Assembly: GCF_001591405.1 (NCBI RefSeq)
Contig: NZ_BCUV01000002.1
Span: 310,001 to 374,000, forward strand
DNA: 64,000 nucleotides
Reading direction: 5' to 3'
From: Janibacter terrae NBRC 107853
GTDB lineage: Bacteria > Actinomycetota > Actinomycetes > Actinomycetales > Dermatophilaceae
Positions 26,596 to 36,642 of this stretch are shown here, piece by piece. Positions within the stretch are counted from its first letter, which is position 1; each line of letters starts with the position of its first letter. The notes under the pieces were generated by a model. The model was not told the DNA's origin. It did no database searches and saw only the letters and a program-made list of their open reading frames with translations. A program made the position numbers and the translations under genes.

Positions 26596-26892
26596 ATGGG
26601 CAACACCCCGCAGCAGTTCAACGGTGGCGAGTACGTCGACAAGGCGCGGGATGCGGCGCGTGACCACCCGGACCAGGCGCGCAGCGCGATCGACAAGGTC
26701 CAGGACGCCGTGGACCAGCGCACCGGTGGCAGGTTCACGTCGATCATCGACACGGCCGGCGACTTCCTCGAGGACAGGATCGGGCTGCCGACCGAGCAGG
26801 AGACCGGGCCCGAGGGTCAGACCGACCCCAAGGGTCAGACCGACCCCGAGGGTCAGTCCGACCCGACGGGCTGCGGCAAGCTGCCCGGCTGA
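26596..26892 (+). CDS. Rv0909/MT0933-type antitoxin-like protein
   Basis: A 98-residue hydrophilic protein. The segment VDKARDAARDHPDQARSAID and the following RTGGRFTSIID match the MT0933_antitox family, small proteins annotated as antitoxins after M. tuberculosis Rv0909. No toxin gene adjoins it. The C-terminus carries three 6-residue repeats (GQTDPK, GQTDPE, GQSDPT). ATG at 26596 follows GAAGGAG by 6 bases and is preferred to an in-frame GTG at 26578 that overlaps the ribosome site. A TAGGGT box precedes it near 26549. The gene end overlaps the convergent MFS gene by 40 bases. Confidence 0.75.
   Translation: MGNTPQQFNGGEYVDKARDAARDHPDQARSAIDKVQDAVDQRTGGRFTSIIDTAGDFLEDRIGLPTEQETGPEGQTDPKGQTDPEGQSDPTGCGKLPG
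26815..26868 (+). repeat. three 18-base tandem repeats in the antitoxin-like gene
   Basis: Units start at 26815, 26833 and 26851; unit 1 reads GGTCAGACCGACCCCAAG and unit 2 differs by one base, unit 3 by several. In frame, so they encode the acidic/proline tail. The last unit also lies inside the end of the convergent MFS gene. Confidence 0.85.
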
Positions 26893-28856
26893 GCCGCCGC
26901 GACCAGCTGCAGGTCGAGGGTGATGGAGCGTCCTCCGACGGCGATGAGCCGGCTCGCGGTGGCGCCCGACGCGCGGTCGACCGCGGTCAGGTCGTAGCCC
27001 CCTTCGCGCGGCAGGGGGAGCGCGTAGCTGCCGTCCGCGTCCGTGCGCACCCACGAGACCGAGCCACCCGTGCGACGGGTGATGACCACCGACGCGTCCG
27101 CGGCCGCGTGCCCCTGCTCGTCGGTGACCCGCCCGGAGACGGTGAGCCGTTCCCCGACGACGAAGGGGGCGAGCGTCCGGTCCTCGGAGAGGTCCGGGTA
27201 CGCCGAGACGGGCGCCCACCCGATGGCCGAGACGACGAAGAGGTGGCGCATCCGGCCGCCGGTGGCGACGCTGAAGTCGCCCGCCGAGTCCGTGTGCGCC
27301 CAGTCCATGTGGCTGCCGCGCCCCCCGAGGACGGTGACGATCGCGCCGGGCACCCCACGGCCCTGCGGGTCCACGACCCGGCCCCGGACGACGTGGTCGA
27401 CGGTGAGCCGCTCGGTCGACTGGGTCTCGCCCTCCGCGACCCGCCGGCGCAGGAAGGGGACGATGACGCCCGTCGAGACGGCCGCGGCGCTGGCGGCGAG
27501 GACGAACATCAGCTGCAGCGCGCCGAAGCTCGGGTGCCCCTGCGTCGCCGCCGAGACGCTCGCGGCGAGCACGGCGGCGGTGACCGCGCTGGCGCTCGAG
27601 GTGCCCACGGAGCGGAGCAGGGTGTTCAGGCCGTTGGCCGCCGCCGTCTCGGTGACGGGGACCGAGCGCATGATGAGCGTCGGCAGCGCCGAGTAGGCCA
27701 GGGCGGTGCCGATGGTCACCGTGATCGTGCCGAGGACGACGAGGGTGACCGTGCCGCTCAGCGGGATGCGGGCGAGGTAGGAGATCGTCATGATCGCGCC
27801 GCCGAGGCCGATGGCCAGCTCGGGGCCGAAGCGGCGGGTGACCCACCCCGACAGCGGCGCGAGGAGTCCGAAGGCCGCGGCCGACGGGGCCATCCACAGC
27901 CCGGCGTGGAGTGCGTCCAGGCCCAGGCCGTACCCGGTGCTCGTGGGGGTCTGCAGCAGCTGCGTCGAGACGAGCATGTTGACGAACATCGCGAACCCCA
28001 TGAAGACCGAGATGGCGTTGGCCGCCATGACGACCGGCTGCGCGGCGGTGCGGATGTCGACGAGGGGGTTCGGGATGCGCAGCTCGAGCGGTACGAAGAC
28101 CGCGAGCAGCGCGACCCCCGCGGCGACGGACGTGAGGGTTCGGGCGTCGGTCCAGCCCCAGTCCGAGCCCTTGGAGACCGCGAGGAGCAGCAGGACGAGG
28201 GCGAGGCTGAGCAGCACGGCGCCCCGGTGGTCGAAGGCGCCGGCGGTGCGCACGCTCGACTCCGTGACGGTGACGAGCACCAGCGCCAGCATGACGAGCG
28301 CGAGCACGCCCGGCAGCCACAGCACGACGTGCCAGTCGAAGGCCTCGGCGAGGTAGCCGCCGAGGGGCAGGCCGACGCCGGCACCGATGGCCAGGGTCGC
28401 GCTCATCAGGGCCACGGCCAGGGGCACGCGGTCGGGGTCGAGCTCGTCGCGCATCGTCGCGATCCCGACCGGCACGAGTGCCATGCCCATGCCCTGCAGG
28501 GCACGGGCGAGGAGCAGGAGCGGGAGGGTGGTGGCGAAGGCGCCCACGAGCGCCCCGAGGGCGACGATCGCCAGGGTCACGAGGATCATCCGCCGCTTGC
28601 CGTACATGTCGGCCATGCGGGAGATGACCGGGGTCGCGACGGCGCCGGCGACGAGGGTCGCGGTCACCATCCACGAGGCATTGCCGGTGCTGGTGCCGAT
28701 GAGGGCGGGCAGCTCGGGGACGAGCGGCAGCACCATCGTCTGCTGGAGCGAGACGACGGTGCCGCACAGCGCGAGGACGGCGATGACGAGGCCGCCCCCG
28801 GTACGCCGCGAGGGCGTGCCGGGGGCGGCGTCGAGGCTCGTGGGGGAGGCGCTCAT
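26853..28856 (-). CDS. MFS transporter (DHA2-like) with C-terminal carboxypeptidase-regulatory-like domains
   Basis: A 667-residue protein. Residues about 22-465 form a 14-helix drug/H+ antiporter-2 MFS fold (SRMADMYGKRRM after helix 2-3, ARALQGMGMALVPVGIATMRDE in the motif C region). From about residue 488 to 655 two beta-sandwich repeats follow, each with VxGRVxDxxG at its start and TDxxGxF/Y in the middle (HTDSAGDFSV, RTDADGSYAL), as in carboxypeptidase regulatory-like domains. Normal DHA2 exporters stop near 480-530 residues. The tail is predicted to be soluble and may bind substrate or cell wall. TGATG overlap with accA3 stop indicates co-transcription. Substrate unknown. Confidence 0.83.
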   Translation of the reverse strand: MSASPTSLDAAPGTPSRRTGGGLVIAVLALCGTVVSLQQTMVLPLVPELPALIGTSTGNASWMVTATLVAGAVATPVISRMADMYGKRRMILVTLAIVALGALVGAFATTLPLLLLARALQGMGMALVPVGIATMRDELDPDRVPLAVALMSATLAIGAGVGLPLGGYLAEAFDWHVVLWLPGVLALVMLALVLVTVTESSVRTAGAFDHRGAVLLSLALVLLLLAVSKGSDWGWTDARTLTSVAAGVALLAVFVPLELRIPNPLVDIRTAAQPVVMAANAISVFMGFAMFVNMLVSTQLLQTPTSTGYGLGLDALHAGLWMAPSAAAFGLLAPLSGWVTRRFGPELAIGLGGAIMTISYLARIPLSGTVTLVVLGTITVTIGTALAYSALPTLIMRSVPVTETAAANGLNTLLRSVGTSSASAVTAAVLAASVSAATQGHPSFGALQLMFVLAASAAAVSTGVIVPFLRRRVAEGETQSTERLTVDHVVRGRVVDPQGRGVPGAIVTVLGGRGSHMDWAHTDSAGDFSVATGGRMRHLFVVSAIGWAPVSAYPDLSEDRTLAPFVVGERLTVSGRVTDEQGHAAADASVVITRRTGGSVSWVRTDADGSYALPLPREGGYDLTAVDRASGATASRLIAVGGRSITLDLQLVAAAQPGSLPQPVGSD

Positions 28857-30622
28857 CAGTCCTTGATCTCGGCGATGACCGCGCCGTTGCTGACCGTGGC
28901 CCCGACCTCGGCGGCCAGGCCGGTGATGGTGCCGGCCCGGTGCGCGGTGATCGGCTGCTCCATCTTCATCGCCTCGAGGACGACGACCAGGTCGCCCTCG
29001 GCCACCTGCTGGCCCTCCTCGACGGCGATCTTGACGATGGTGCCCTGCATCGGCGCGGTGAGGCTGTCGCCGGAGGCCGCGGCGCCGCCGCCACCCCCGC
29101 CGGAGCGCTTCGGGGCCTTCTTCTTGGCCGCGGCACCTCCGCCACCACCGAGCGAGAGTCCACCGGGCAGGACGACCTCGAGGCGCTGGCCGCCGACCTC
29201 GACGGTGATCTTCTGGCGCTCGCCCTCGTCCGCTGCCTCGCCGACCTCGCCGCCGTAGGGGGCGATCTGGTTGTCGAACTCGGTCTCGATCCAGCGGGTG
29301 TGGACGCTGAAGGGGGCGTCACCCTCCGGCGCGAAGGCCGGGTCGGAGACGATCGCCCGGTGGAAGGGGACCACCGTCGGCATGCCGTCGACGACGAGCT
29401 CGGCCAGGGCGCGGCGCGAGCGCTCGAGGGCCTGCTGGCGCGTCGCGCCGGAGACGATGAGCTTGGCGATCATCGAGTCGAAGGCGCCGGCGACGGTGTC
29501 GCCCTCCTCGATGCCGGCGTCCCAGCGGACACCCGGGCCGTGGGGCACGCGCATCTTGGTGACGGTGCCGGGGGCCGGCATGAAGTTGCGGCCGGCGTCC
29601 TCGCCGTTGATGCGGAACTCGAAGGAGTGACCGCGGGCGACCGGGTCGTCGTAGCCGAGCTCCTCGCCGTCGGCGATGCGCAGCATCTCGCGGACGAGGT
29701 CGATGCCGGTGACCTCCTCGGTCACGGGGTGCTCGACCTGCAGGCGGGTGTTGACCTCGAGGAAGGAGATCGTGCCGTCCTGGGCGACGAGGTACTCGCA
29801 GGTGCCGGCGCCGACGTACCCGGCCTCCTTGAGGATCGCCTTGGACGCGCGGACGAGCTCGGCGTGCTGCTCCTCGGTGAGGAAGGGGGCGGGTGCCTCC
29901 TCGACGAGCTTTTGGTTGCGGCGCTGCAGGGAGCAGTCACGCGTGGAGACGACGACGACGTTGCCGTGCTGGTCGGCGAGGCACTGGGTCTCGACGTGGC
30001 GGGGCTTGTCGAGGAACTTCTCCACGAGGCACTCGCCGCGGCCGAAGGCCGTGACGGCCTCGCGGACGGCGGAGTCGTAGAGCTCGGGGATCTCCTCCAT
30101 GGTGTGGGCAACCTTGAGGCCGCGGCCGCCGCCGCCGTAGACGGCCTTGATGGCGATCGGCAGGCCGAACTCCTGCGCCAGGGCGATGACCTCGTCGGCG
30201 TCCTTGACCGGGTCGTTGGTGCCGGGGGCCAGCGGGGCGTGGGCCTTGACGGCGATGTGCTTGGCCTTGGCCTTGTCGCCGAGCGCGTCGATGGCCTGCG
30301 GGCTCGGCCCGATCCAGACCAGCCCGGCGTCGAGGACGGCCTGGGCGAAGTCGGCGTTCTCCGCGAGGAAGCCGTAGCCCGGGTGGACCGCGTCGGCACC
30401 GGCGTCCTTGGCGACCTGGAGGAGCTTGTCCTGGAGCAGGTAGCTGTCGGCGGGGGTCTGCCCACCGAGGGCGTACGCCTCGTCGGCGACCTTGACGTGC
30501 AAGGCGTCACGGTCGGGCTCGGCGTAGACGGCGACGGAGCCGATGCCTGCGTCGGCGCAGGCACGGGCGATGCGGACGGCGATCTCGCCGCGGTTCGCGA
30601 TGAGGACTTTGCTGATGGCCAT
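28856..30622 (-). CDS. accA3: acyl-CoA carboxylase alpha subunit (biotin carboxylase + BCCP)
   Basis: A 588-residue alpha chain. The biotin carboxylase part begins [17 protein letters not shown]; the ATP-grasp glycine loop YGGGGRGLK is near residue 165, and [14 protein letters not shown] near 290 is the carboxylase signature. A flexible Gly/Lys linker (about 490-520) leads to the biotin carrier domain with the biotinyl lysine in EAMKMEQP near residue 555. It carboxylates biotin for beta subunits such as AccD5 (49738) and perhaps the protein at 41575; BirA (51403) adds the biotin. ATG at 30622 has TAGTCT 7 bases upstream. Confidence 0.93.
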   Translation of the reverse strand: MAISKVLIANRGEIAVRIARACADAGIGSVAVYAEPDRDALHVKVADEAYALGGQTPADSYLLQDKLLQVAKDAGADAVHPGYGFLAENADFAQAVLDAGLVWIGPSPQAIDALGDKAKAKHIAVKAHAPLAPGTNDPVKDADEVIALAQEFGLPIAIKAVYGGGGRGLKVAHTMEEIPELYDSAVREAVTAFGRGECLVEKFLDKPRHVETQCLADQHGNVVVVSTRDCSLQRRNQKLVEEAPAPFLTEEQHAELVRASKAILKEAGYVGAGTCEYLVAQDGTISFLEVNTRLQVEHPVTEEVTGIDLVREMLRIADGEELGYDDPVARGHSFEFRINGEDAGRNFMPAPGTVTKMRVPHGPGVRWDAGIEEGDTVAGAFDSMIAKLIVSGATRQQALERSRRALAELVVDGMPTVVPFHRAIVSDPAFAPEGDAPFSVHTRWIETEFDNQIAPYGGEVGEAADEGERQKITVEVGGQRLEVVLPGGLSLGGGGGAAAKKKAPKRSGGGGGGAAASGDSLTAPMQGTIVKIAVEEGQQVAEGDLVVVLEAMKMEQPITAHRAGTITGLAAEVGATVSNGAVIAEIKD

Positions 30623-30629
30623 GCGTCGC

Positions 30630-30635
30630 AGACTA
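30630..30635 (-). promoter_or_regulatory. -10 box TAGTCT, leaderless promoter of accA3
   Basis: TAGTCT ends 7 bases before the accA3 ATG on the minus strand, so the mRNA should begin on the start codon. Confidence 0.6.
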
Positions 30636-30726
30636 CTGCGTGCCCCAGCCCCTCGATGACCCGACCGCATCGTGGCCCGCGCCACCTTTTCCCTCCGCCG
30701 CGAGGCCGTGACGGAGGGTGCGTGGC

Positions 30727-33338
30727 TCACCTCGTCGACGAGCCGCGGCCCGGCGCGCAGGCGGTCGGCACGGGGTAGAGCGCCCGGATCTCCTCGGCGC
30801 GGGAGCGGGCGAGGTTCCAGCCCGGCAGGCTCTGCTCGTCGCCCGCGCCGTGGACCTGGTGCTGCGAGAGGATGCAGGTCTTCAGCTGCGCCGGGAGCGA
30901 GCTGGTGTGGATGGCCGGCACGGCGTCGCCCGGCAGGCTGCTCAGGTACTCGGTGTCGAGCCTGCCGGTCTCCTCCCACCGCTGGATGTTGTGCTCGGCC
31001 ACCCGGGCACTGGTGTTGCCGACCGTGCCGACGATCGTCAGGGCCGCGGCCGTGACGAGCACCGCCCGACCGACCCATCGGCGGGACGGCGTGAAGAGCG
31101 AGACGAGGACCGCGAGCACGACGAGCCCGAGCCAGATCTCGAAGAGGTCGGCGTTGACGCGCAGCGTCGTGTACCCGTACGCGTCCTGGTAGAGCGCCAT
31201 CCGGCGCAGGGCGGAGGCGACGACGAGCAGCGTGAGGACGCACAGCGCCGCGTTCATCGCCCGCATGACCGTGCGGTCGCGGTCTGTGCTCGTGCGTCCC
31301 AGGGTGCGCACCCCCGCGACGAGGAGCAGGACGAGCGCGGTGGCGAGCGTCAGCTGCCCGAAGCCCTGGCGGGCCGACTCGGCGTAGGTCACCCCTGCGG
31401 TTCGCAGGACGTAGTCGTGCCCGCCGACGACCGCGGCGGCCTGCGCGACGACGAAGGCGACGAAGATCGCGATGACGACACCGAGGGGGACCTGCCACTC
31501 GCGCTCTGGGATGCGCGGCGAGGGCCTCGCGCCGTCGACGACGGGCGGGTTGATCGCGAGGTAGAGGCCCGCGAGGGTCACCCCGGCGAAGAAGACGAGC
31601 ACGAAGACGCGCAGGACGGCCATGTCGCTGATCTCGGGGACGAGCGCCGAGGTCCAGGACCCGAGGACGGCGTCGGCGGAGGCGAGCAGCCCACCGAAGA
31701 CGAGGAGCAGGACGAGGCTCACGGCGCCGGTACGCAGGATCGACCACGCGCTGCCCCGGCGGGCCAGGATCCGAATCGTCCGGTCGAGCAGCGGCAGACC
31801 GCGCAGCGCGGAGAGCGGCCAGGCGATGACCGAGGCCGCGATGCCCGCGACGGTGCGTGCGTCGGTGCACGCGGTGGCGGCGAGCACGCCGGCGACGGCG
31901 ACCGCGAAGAAGCTCGTCGCCGGGTCGTCGCGCAGCACCGTCGTGAGGCCGAGCGGCAGCGCGAGCGCCGCCGTGCACCACGACCAGGGCGCGGCGCGAC
32001 GCGGCGAGGCGAACCACAGCGCCGCGCCGCCGGCGGTGAGCACGACGAGCAGGCCGAGCCCGATCGCGTTGCCCGGCAGGAGGACCGCGGCGAGCAGCCC
32101 GACGGCGAGCGCGGCGAGCAGCAGCCGGGGCCGACCCTCGCTCGTGCGCTCCGGCCACCACCGCGCCAGCGAGAGGGAAGGGGGTGCCGCACCCGCCCCC
32201 TGCCCTTCGAGACGCTCGCCCGCTGCGCGGACTCCCTCCTCAGGAACCGGAGGCGCGCTCGCGCCGTCTCGAAGGGGCGTGGTGGGCACGGGCTGGGCGG
32301 TCATGGCGGTCTCCTGGGTGGTGAGCGGGGCGGGCGAGGGGGAGGGACGTGGCGGGACGAGCGGGAGCGTCATCTGGATCCGCGCTCCGGCACCCGTGCC
32401 GACCGTGCGGATGCTGCCTCCGTGCATCGACGCGACCCACGCGGCGATGGCCAGGCCGAGGCCGGTGCCACCCCCTTCGTCCCCGCCGGGACCGAAGCGG
32501 TGGAAGAGGCGCTCGGCGCGCTCGGGCGAGAGCCCCGGACCCTCGTCGGCGACGGTGAGCTGCCAGCGCTCGGCGTCGGCGCGGGCGGTGAGGGTGACGG
32601 TGCCGCCGGCGGGGCTGTGCCGGACGGCGTTGTCGAGGAGGTTGGCGGTCACCTGGGCGAGCCGGGCACGGTCGCCGGTGACGGTGAGGTCGGAGGGCTC
32701 GACGTCGGCGACGAGCGTGAGCTCGCGGCCCTGGAGGCGGGCCTCGTCCATGGCCTCGTCGAGGAGCTCGAGGACGCGAATACGGCTGGGGGACAACGGG
32801 ATCCCGCGGCCGTCGGGGCGGGAGAGGTCGAGCAGGTCGGTGACGAGGGCACCGAGCCGCTCGGACTGCGCGAGCGCTGCGCCGAGGGTCGTGTCGTCGG
32901 GGGCGACGACGCCGTCGACGAGGTTCTCCAGCAGGGCCTGCTGGGCGCTGAGGGGCGTGCGCAGCTCGTGGGCGACCGTCGCGACGAGGCGTCGCCGGTG
33001 CTCCTCGGCCTCGCGCAGCTCGCCCGCCATCGAGCTGAAGGCCCGCGCGAGGCTCCCCACCTCGTCCTGCCCGCTCGTCGTGATCTGTGCGTCGTAGTCG
33101 CCGCGCGCCATCCGCTGCGCGGCCTCGGTCATCTGGAGCAGCGGCGTCGTCATCCCGGTGGCGAGCCAGCGGGTGATGACGAGCGCCACGCCGATCGTCG
33201 CCGGCAGGCCGAGCCAGAGCGGGACCCCGGCGTCGGTCCCGATCGTGCCGACGACGGCCGCGACGACGATGCTGGCGCCGACGAGCACGGCGAGGCGGGT
33301 CCGGATCGAGGTCAGCTCCAGCAGGGGAGCGGAGCGGC

Positions 33339-33342
<4 letters not shown>
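30727..33342 (-). CDS. histidine kinase fused in frame to DUF4173 membrane protein
   Basis: An 871-codon frame with two halves normally encoded separately. Residues 1-346: two N-terminal membrane spans, HAMP, HisKA with [13 protein letters not shown], and HATPase with [10 protein letters not shown] and [11 protein letters not shown]. Residues about 375-871: a polytopic DUF4173 protein, with [14 protein letters not shown] as a family landmark. An internal ATG (codon 347, base 32304) preceded by CAGGAGACC looks like the original start of the second gene, so both a fused and a separate product are possible. The linker contains a 74-base palindrome (32203-32276). The start overlaps the response regulator stop (ATGA). 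Confidence 0.8.
32203..32276. repeat. REP-like palindrome inside the kinase-DUF4173 coding frame
   Basis: Perfect 12-base arms CCCTTCGAGACG (32203-32214) and CGTCTCGAAGGG (32265-32276) flank 50 bases including CGCTGCGCGGACTCCCTCCTC. The layout resembles intergenic repeats of actinobacteria that carry CTCG...CCTCCTCA...GTCTCGA motifs (recalled, not searched). Here it is translated as part of a low-complexity linker just after the internal ATG. Confidence 0.65.
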
Positions 33343-34040
<698 letters not shown>

Positions 34041-34046
34041 GGGTTC

Positions 34047-34052
34047 AGGCTA
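34047..34052 (-). promoter_or_regulatory. -10 box TAGCCT, leaderless promoter of the response regulator gene
   Basis: TAGCCT ends 6 bases before the ATG at 34040 on the minus strand. Confidence 0.6.
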
Positions 34053-34112
34053 GGCAGCCCGATTGGTGGATCCCGGGGACGACGTGTGGAGATTGTCTGC
34101 AGATCCGGGAGT

Positions 34113-34142
34113 CCGCATTCCCCTAGGGCAATGCGGGTTCAG
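34113..34142. repeat. CCTAGG-centred palindromic repeat, single copy
   Basis: CCGCATTCCCCTAGGGCAAT followed by GCGG (34113-34136) is a near-perfect palindrome and is followed by GTTCAG (34137-34142). The same core and flank recur at 57318-57379. It lies in the 123-base gap between the VWA gene end and the response regulator promoter, and may act as terminator. Confidence 0.8.
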
Positions 34143-34163
34143 GGCGAAGGGGGGGGGGGAGGG

Positions 34164-35642
34164 TCAGGTCACCGGCAGACGGGAGATGAACTGCCGCAGC
34201 TGCTCGATGTTGCGCACCTCGTGCATGTCGACGACCTCGGCGTAGCGGCTCGCGACGGAGTCGCCGGTGTCCCACATGCGGGCCGGCTCGGGGTTGAGCC
34301 AGGCGGCGTGCTTGGCCTGCCGCACGAGGGTCCGCAGCGCCTCGACCCGTGGGTCGGTGCCGTTGGTGCGGGCGTCGCCGAGGACGAGCACCGTCGAGCG
34401 GGGACCGATGGCGTCGAGGTGGTGCTCGACCGCGTCCTCGAAGGCGGCACCGTAGTCGCTGGACCCGTGCCACCGCGTCATCTGCGCCTCGCGGGCCACG
34501 CGCTCGCTGATGTCCTCGCCGACCCGCGACTCGCGCACGAGGTCGGTGATGTCGTCGCAGGTGTTGACGAACCCGATGAACCGCACCCGGCGGAAGACGC
34601 CGGCGAGCGACTGGAGCAGCAGCATCGTGAAGCGGGAGAAGCCCGCGACCGAGCCCGACATGTCGCACAGCAGCACGATGTCGGCGCGGCTGCGGTGACG
34701 CCGCTTGTACTCCGGCCGCACCGGCACGCCACCCGTCGACATCGCCGAGCGGAGGGTGCGTCGGATGTCGATGCTGCCGCGCGCATGGCGCCGCTGGCGG
34801 GCGGCGAGCTTGGCCGCGAGCTTGCGCGACAGCGGGCCGATGACGGCCTGCAGCTCGGCCGCCTCGGTCGTGCCGGTGAGCAGGAAGTCCTTGCGCTCCA
34901 AGGGGTCCCGCACGCCGAAGCACGAGATGCGCTCGCGGCCGCGGACCTCCGCGTTGCGCCGCGCGGCCTCGGTCTCGACGGCCCGGCGGAAGGCGGCGAC
35001 GCGCCCGCGGATCTCGTCGCGGTCGTAGCGGTTGCTGAGCCGCTCGGGCCGCCACGGGCTCCCGGCGCCGCCACCGCCCGAGGCGCCGGACCCCGAGCCG
35101 GTGCCCCCACCCCCTTCGCCCGCTCCGCCCGGCACGTCGCCGGCGTCCCGGGCGCGTTGCAGCGCAGCGGCGATCGCCGTCTGCGGCGCGAGCCGGTCGA
35201 GCGTCTGGCTCGCGGACCACCCGCCCGTCGTCGCCTCGTTGGCCAGGCGGCCGAGCTCGCTGAGCGCCCGCGCGGCGAGCTCCTCGAGGCCGCGCTCGTC
35301 GTCCCGGGCGAGGGCGTCCACGAGGTCCTCGCGGATGGCGGCGGCACGCGCGCGGGCGCCGGCGGTGTCGGTCGGCACCGGGTCGCCGGCCGCCCCCGTG
35401 CGACCGCCGACGGCCGGCGGGAAGTGGATGTCGAAGAGCTGGTCGAAGACGGCGCGGTCGGCCGAGCGGCGCATCATCGCCGCGGCCGTGCCGGCCCGCA
35501 GCCGTTCGCGGTCGTCGAGCCCGAGGACGGTGGCGACCGCGGCCGCGTCGGCGACCTCGGACGTCCCGACGGTCACGCCGTGCAGCCGCAGCGAGCGCGC
35601 GAGGTCGACGAGGCGCTCGCCGAGCGGGTCACGCGAGGGCAC
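34164..35642 (-). CDS. VWA-domain protein, CoxE-like
   Basis: A 492-residue protein. The N-terminal half is alpha-helical with a Gly/Ser-rich stretch (GAGEGGGGTGSGSGASGGGG) near residue 215. The C-terminal von Willebrand A domain (about 320-490) has the MIDAS motif DMSGSVAGFS, then WHGSSDYGAAF and LVLGDARTN. It pairs with the MoxR ATPase upstream; the pair acts as a chaperone system that inserts metals or remodels partner proteins in known cases. The GTG at 35642 overlaps the ATPase frame by 14 bases; an inner start is possible. No obvious client gene adjoins. Confidence 0.83.
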   Translation of the reverse strand: MPSRDPLGERLVDLARSLRLHGVTVGTSEVADAAAVATVLGLDDRERLRAGTAAAMMRRSADRAVFDQLFDIHFPPAVGGRTGAAGDPVPTDTAGARARAAAIREDLVDALARDDERGLEELAARALSELGRLANEATTGGWSASQTLDRLAPQTAIAAALQRARDAGDVPGGAGEGGGGTGSGSGASGGGGAGSPWRPERLSNRYDRDEIRGRVAAFRRAVETEAARRNAEVRGRERISCFGVRDPLERKDFLLTGTTEAAELQAVIGPLSRKLAAKLAARQRRHARGSIDIRRTLRSAMSTGGVPVRPEYKRRHRSRADIVLLCDMSGSVAGFSRFTMLLLQSLAGVFRRVRFIGFVNTCDDITDLVRESRVGEDISERVAREAQMTRWHGSSDYGAAFEDAVEHHLDAIGPRSTVLVLGDARTNGTDPRVEALRTLVRQAKHAAWLNPEPARMWDTGDSVASRYAEVVDMHEVRNIEQLRQFISRLPVT

Positions 35643-36537
35643 GGTCCAGGTCCAGCTGCGCGATCGCCATGTCGATGTCCTCGCGGTGCTTGAGCACGAC
35701 ACCGAGGGTGGCGCGCAGGAGCTGCGGGTCGGGCTCGTCGCCGGCTCCGAGGCTGACGAGGGTGCGGGCCCAGTCGATCGTCTCGGCGACCGAGGGCGAC
35801 TTGCGCAGCCGCATCCGGCGCAGCGCACCCACGAGCCGCACGATCGAGTCGGCGAGGGCGTCCTCGAGGCCGGGCACGGAGAGCGCGACGATCCGGCGCT
35901 CGAGCTCGGCCTCCGGGTAGTCGATGTGCAGGTAGAGGCAGCGGCGGCGCAGGGCCTCCGAGAGCTCCCTCGTGGCATTGGAGGTCAGGACGACGAAGGG
36001 GGTCTGGCTCGCCCGGATCGTCCCGAGCTCGGGGACCGTGACCTGGAAGTCCGAGAGCACCTCGAGCAGCAGCCCCTCGATCTCGACGTCGGCCTTGTCG
36101 AGCTCGTCGATGAGCAGCACGGTCGGGTGCTCGTTGCGGATCGCGGTGAGCAGCGGGCGGGAGAGGAGGAACTCGTCGGTGAAGATGTCCTCCTTGACCG
36201 ACGTCCAGTCGGCCTCGTCGGCGCCCCGGGAGTCGTGGTGGGCACCGGCGGCGGTGATGCGCAGCAGCTGCTTGGCGTGGTTCCACTCGTAGAGGGCGCG
36301 GGCCTCGTCGACGCCCTCGTAGCACTGGAGGCGCACGAGCTCGCCGTCCGTCGCGGCCGAGACGGCAGCCGAGAGGGCGGTCTTGCCCACACCGGCCGGC
36401 CCCTCGATGAGCAGCGGCTTGCCGAGCTGGTCGGCGAGGTAGACCGTCGTCGCGATCGCGTCGGAGGCGAGGTAGCCGTGGGCCGCGAGCCGCTCACGGA
36501 CGTCGTCGACGGAGGCGAAGCGGGGGGTGTGCGTCAT
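35629..36537 (-). CDS. MoxR-family AAA ATPase
   Basis: A 302-residue AAA+ ATPase. Walker A LIEGPAGVGKTALS near residue 43, Walker B VLLIDELDKADVE near 118, sensor 1 VVLTSNATRELS near 165, and RRRCLYLHIDYP just after carry the arginine finger. The MoxR group works with VWA proteins, here the overlapping downstream gene. It oligomerises into hexamers and is cytosolic. CAGACT lies 7 bases before the ATG, a weak match to the leaderless promoter pattern. The operon consists of these two genes only. Confidence 0.9.
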   Translation of the reverse strand: MTHTPRFASVDDVRERLAAHGYLASDAIATTVYLADQLGKPLLIEGPAGVGKTALSAAVSAATDGELVRLQCYEGVDEARALYEWNHAKQLLRITAAGAHHDSRGADEADWTSVKEDIFTDEFLLSRPLLTAIRNEHPTVLLIDELDKADVEIEGLLLEVLSDFQVTVPELGTIRASQTPFVVLTSNATRELSEALRRRCLYLHIDYPEAELERRIVALSVPGLEDALADSIVRLVGALRRMRLRKSPSVAETIDWARTLVSLGAGDEPDPQLLRATLGVVLKHREDIDMAIAQLDLDRALA

Positions 36538-36642
36538 GGGCGCCAGTCTGCCGGAGGGCTCGGGGCGCGTCCGCTCCGGTCCGCGGGGTCGATGGGTACG
36601 GTGGGCGCCACGCCCTTCGCCACCTCCCAGGACGGACCCCAC

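Noticed and set aside
26815-26868. Tandem 18-base units as a CRISPR array
   Set aside because: No spacers, in-frame coding repeats, no cas genes.
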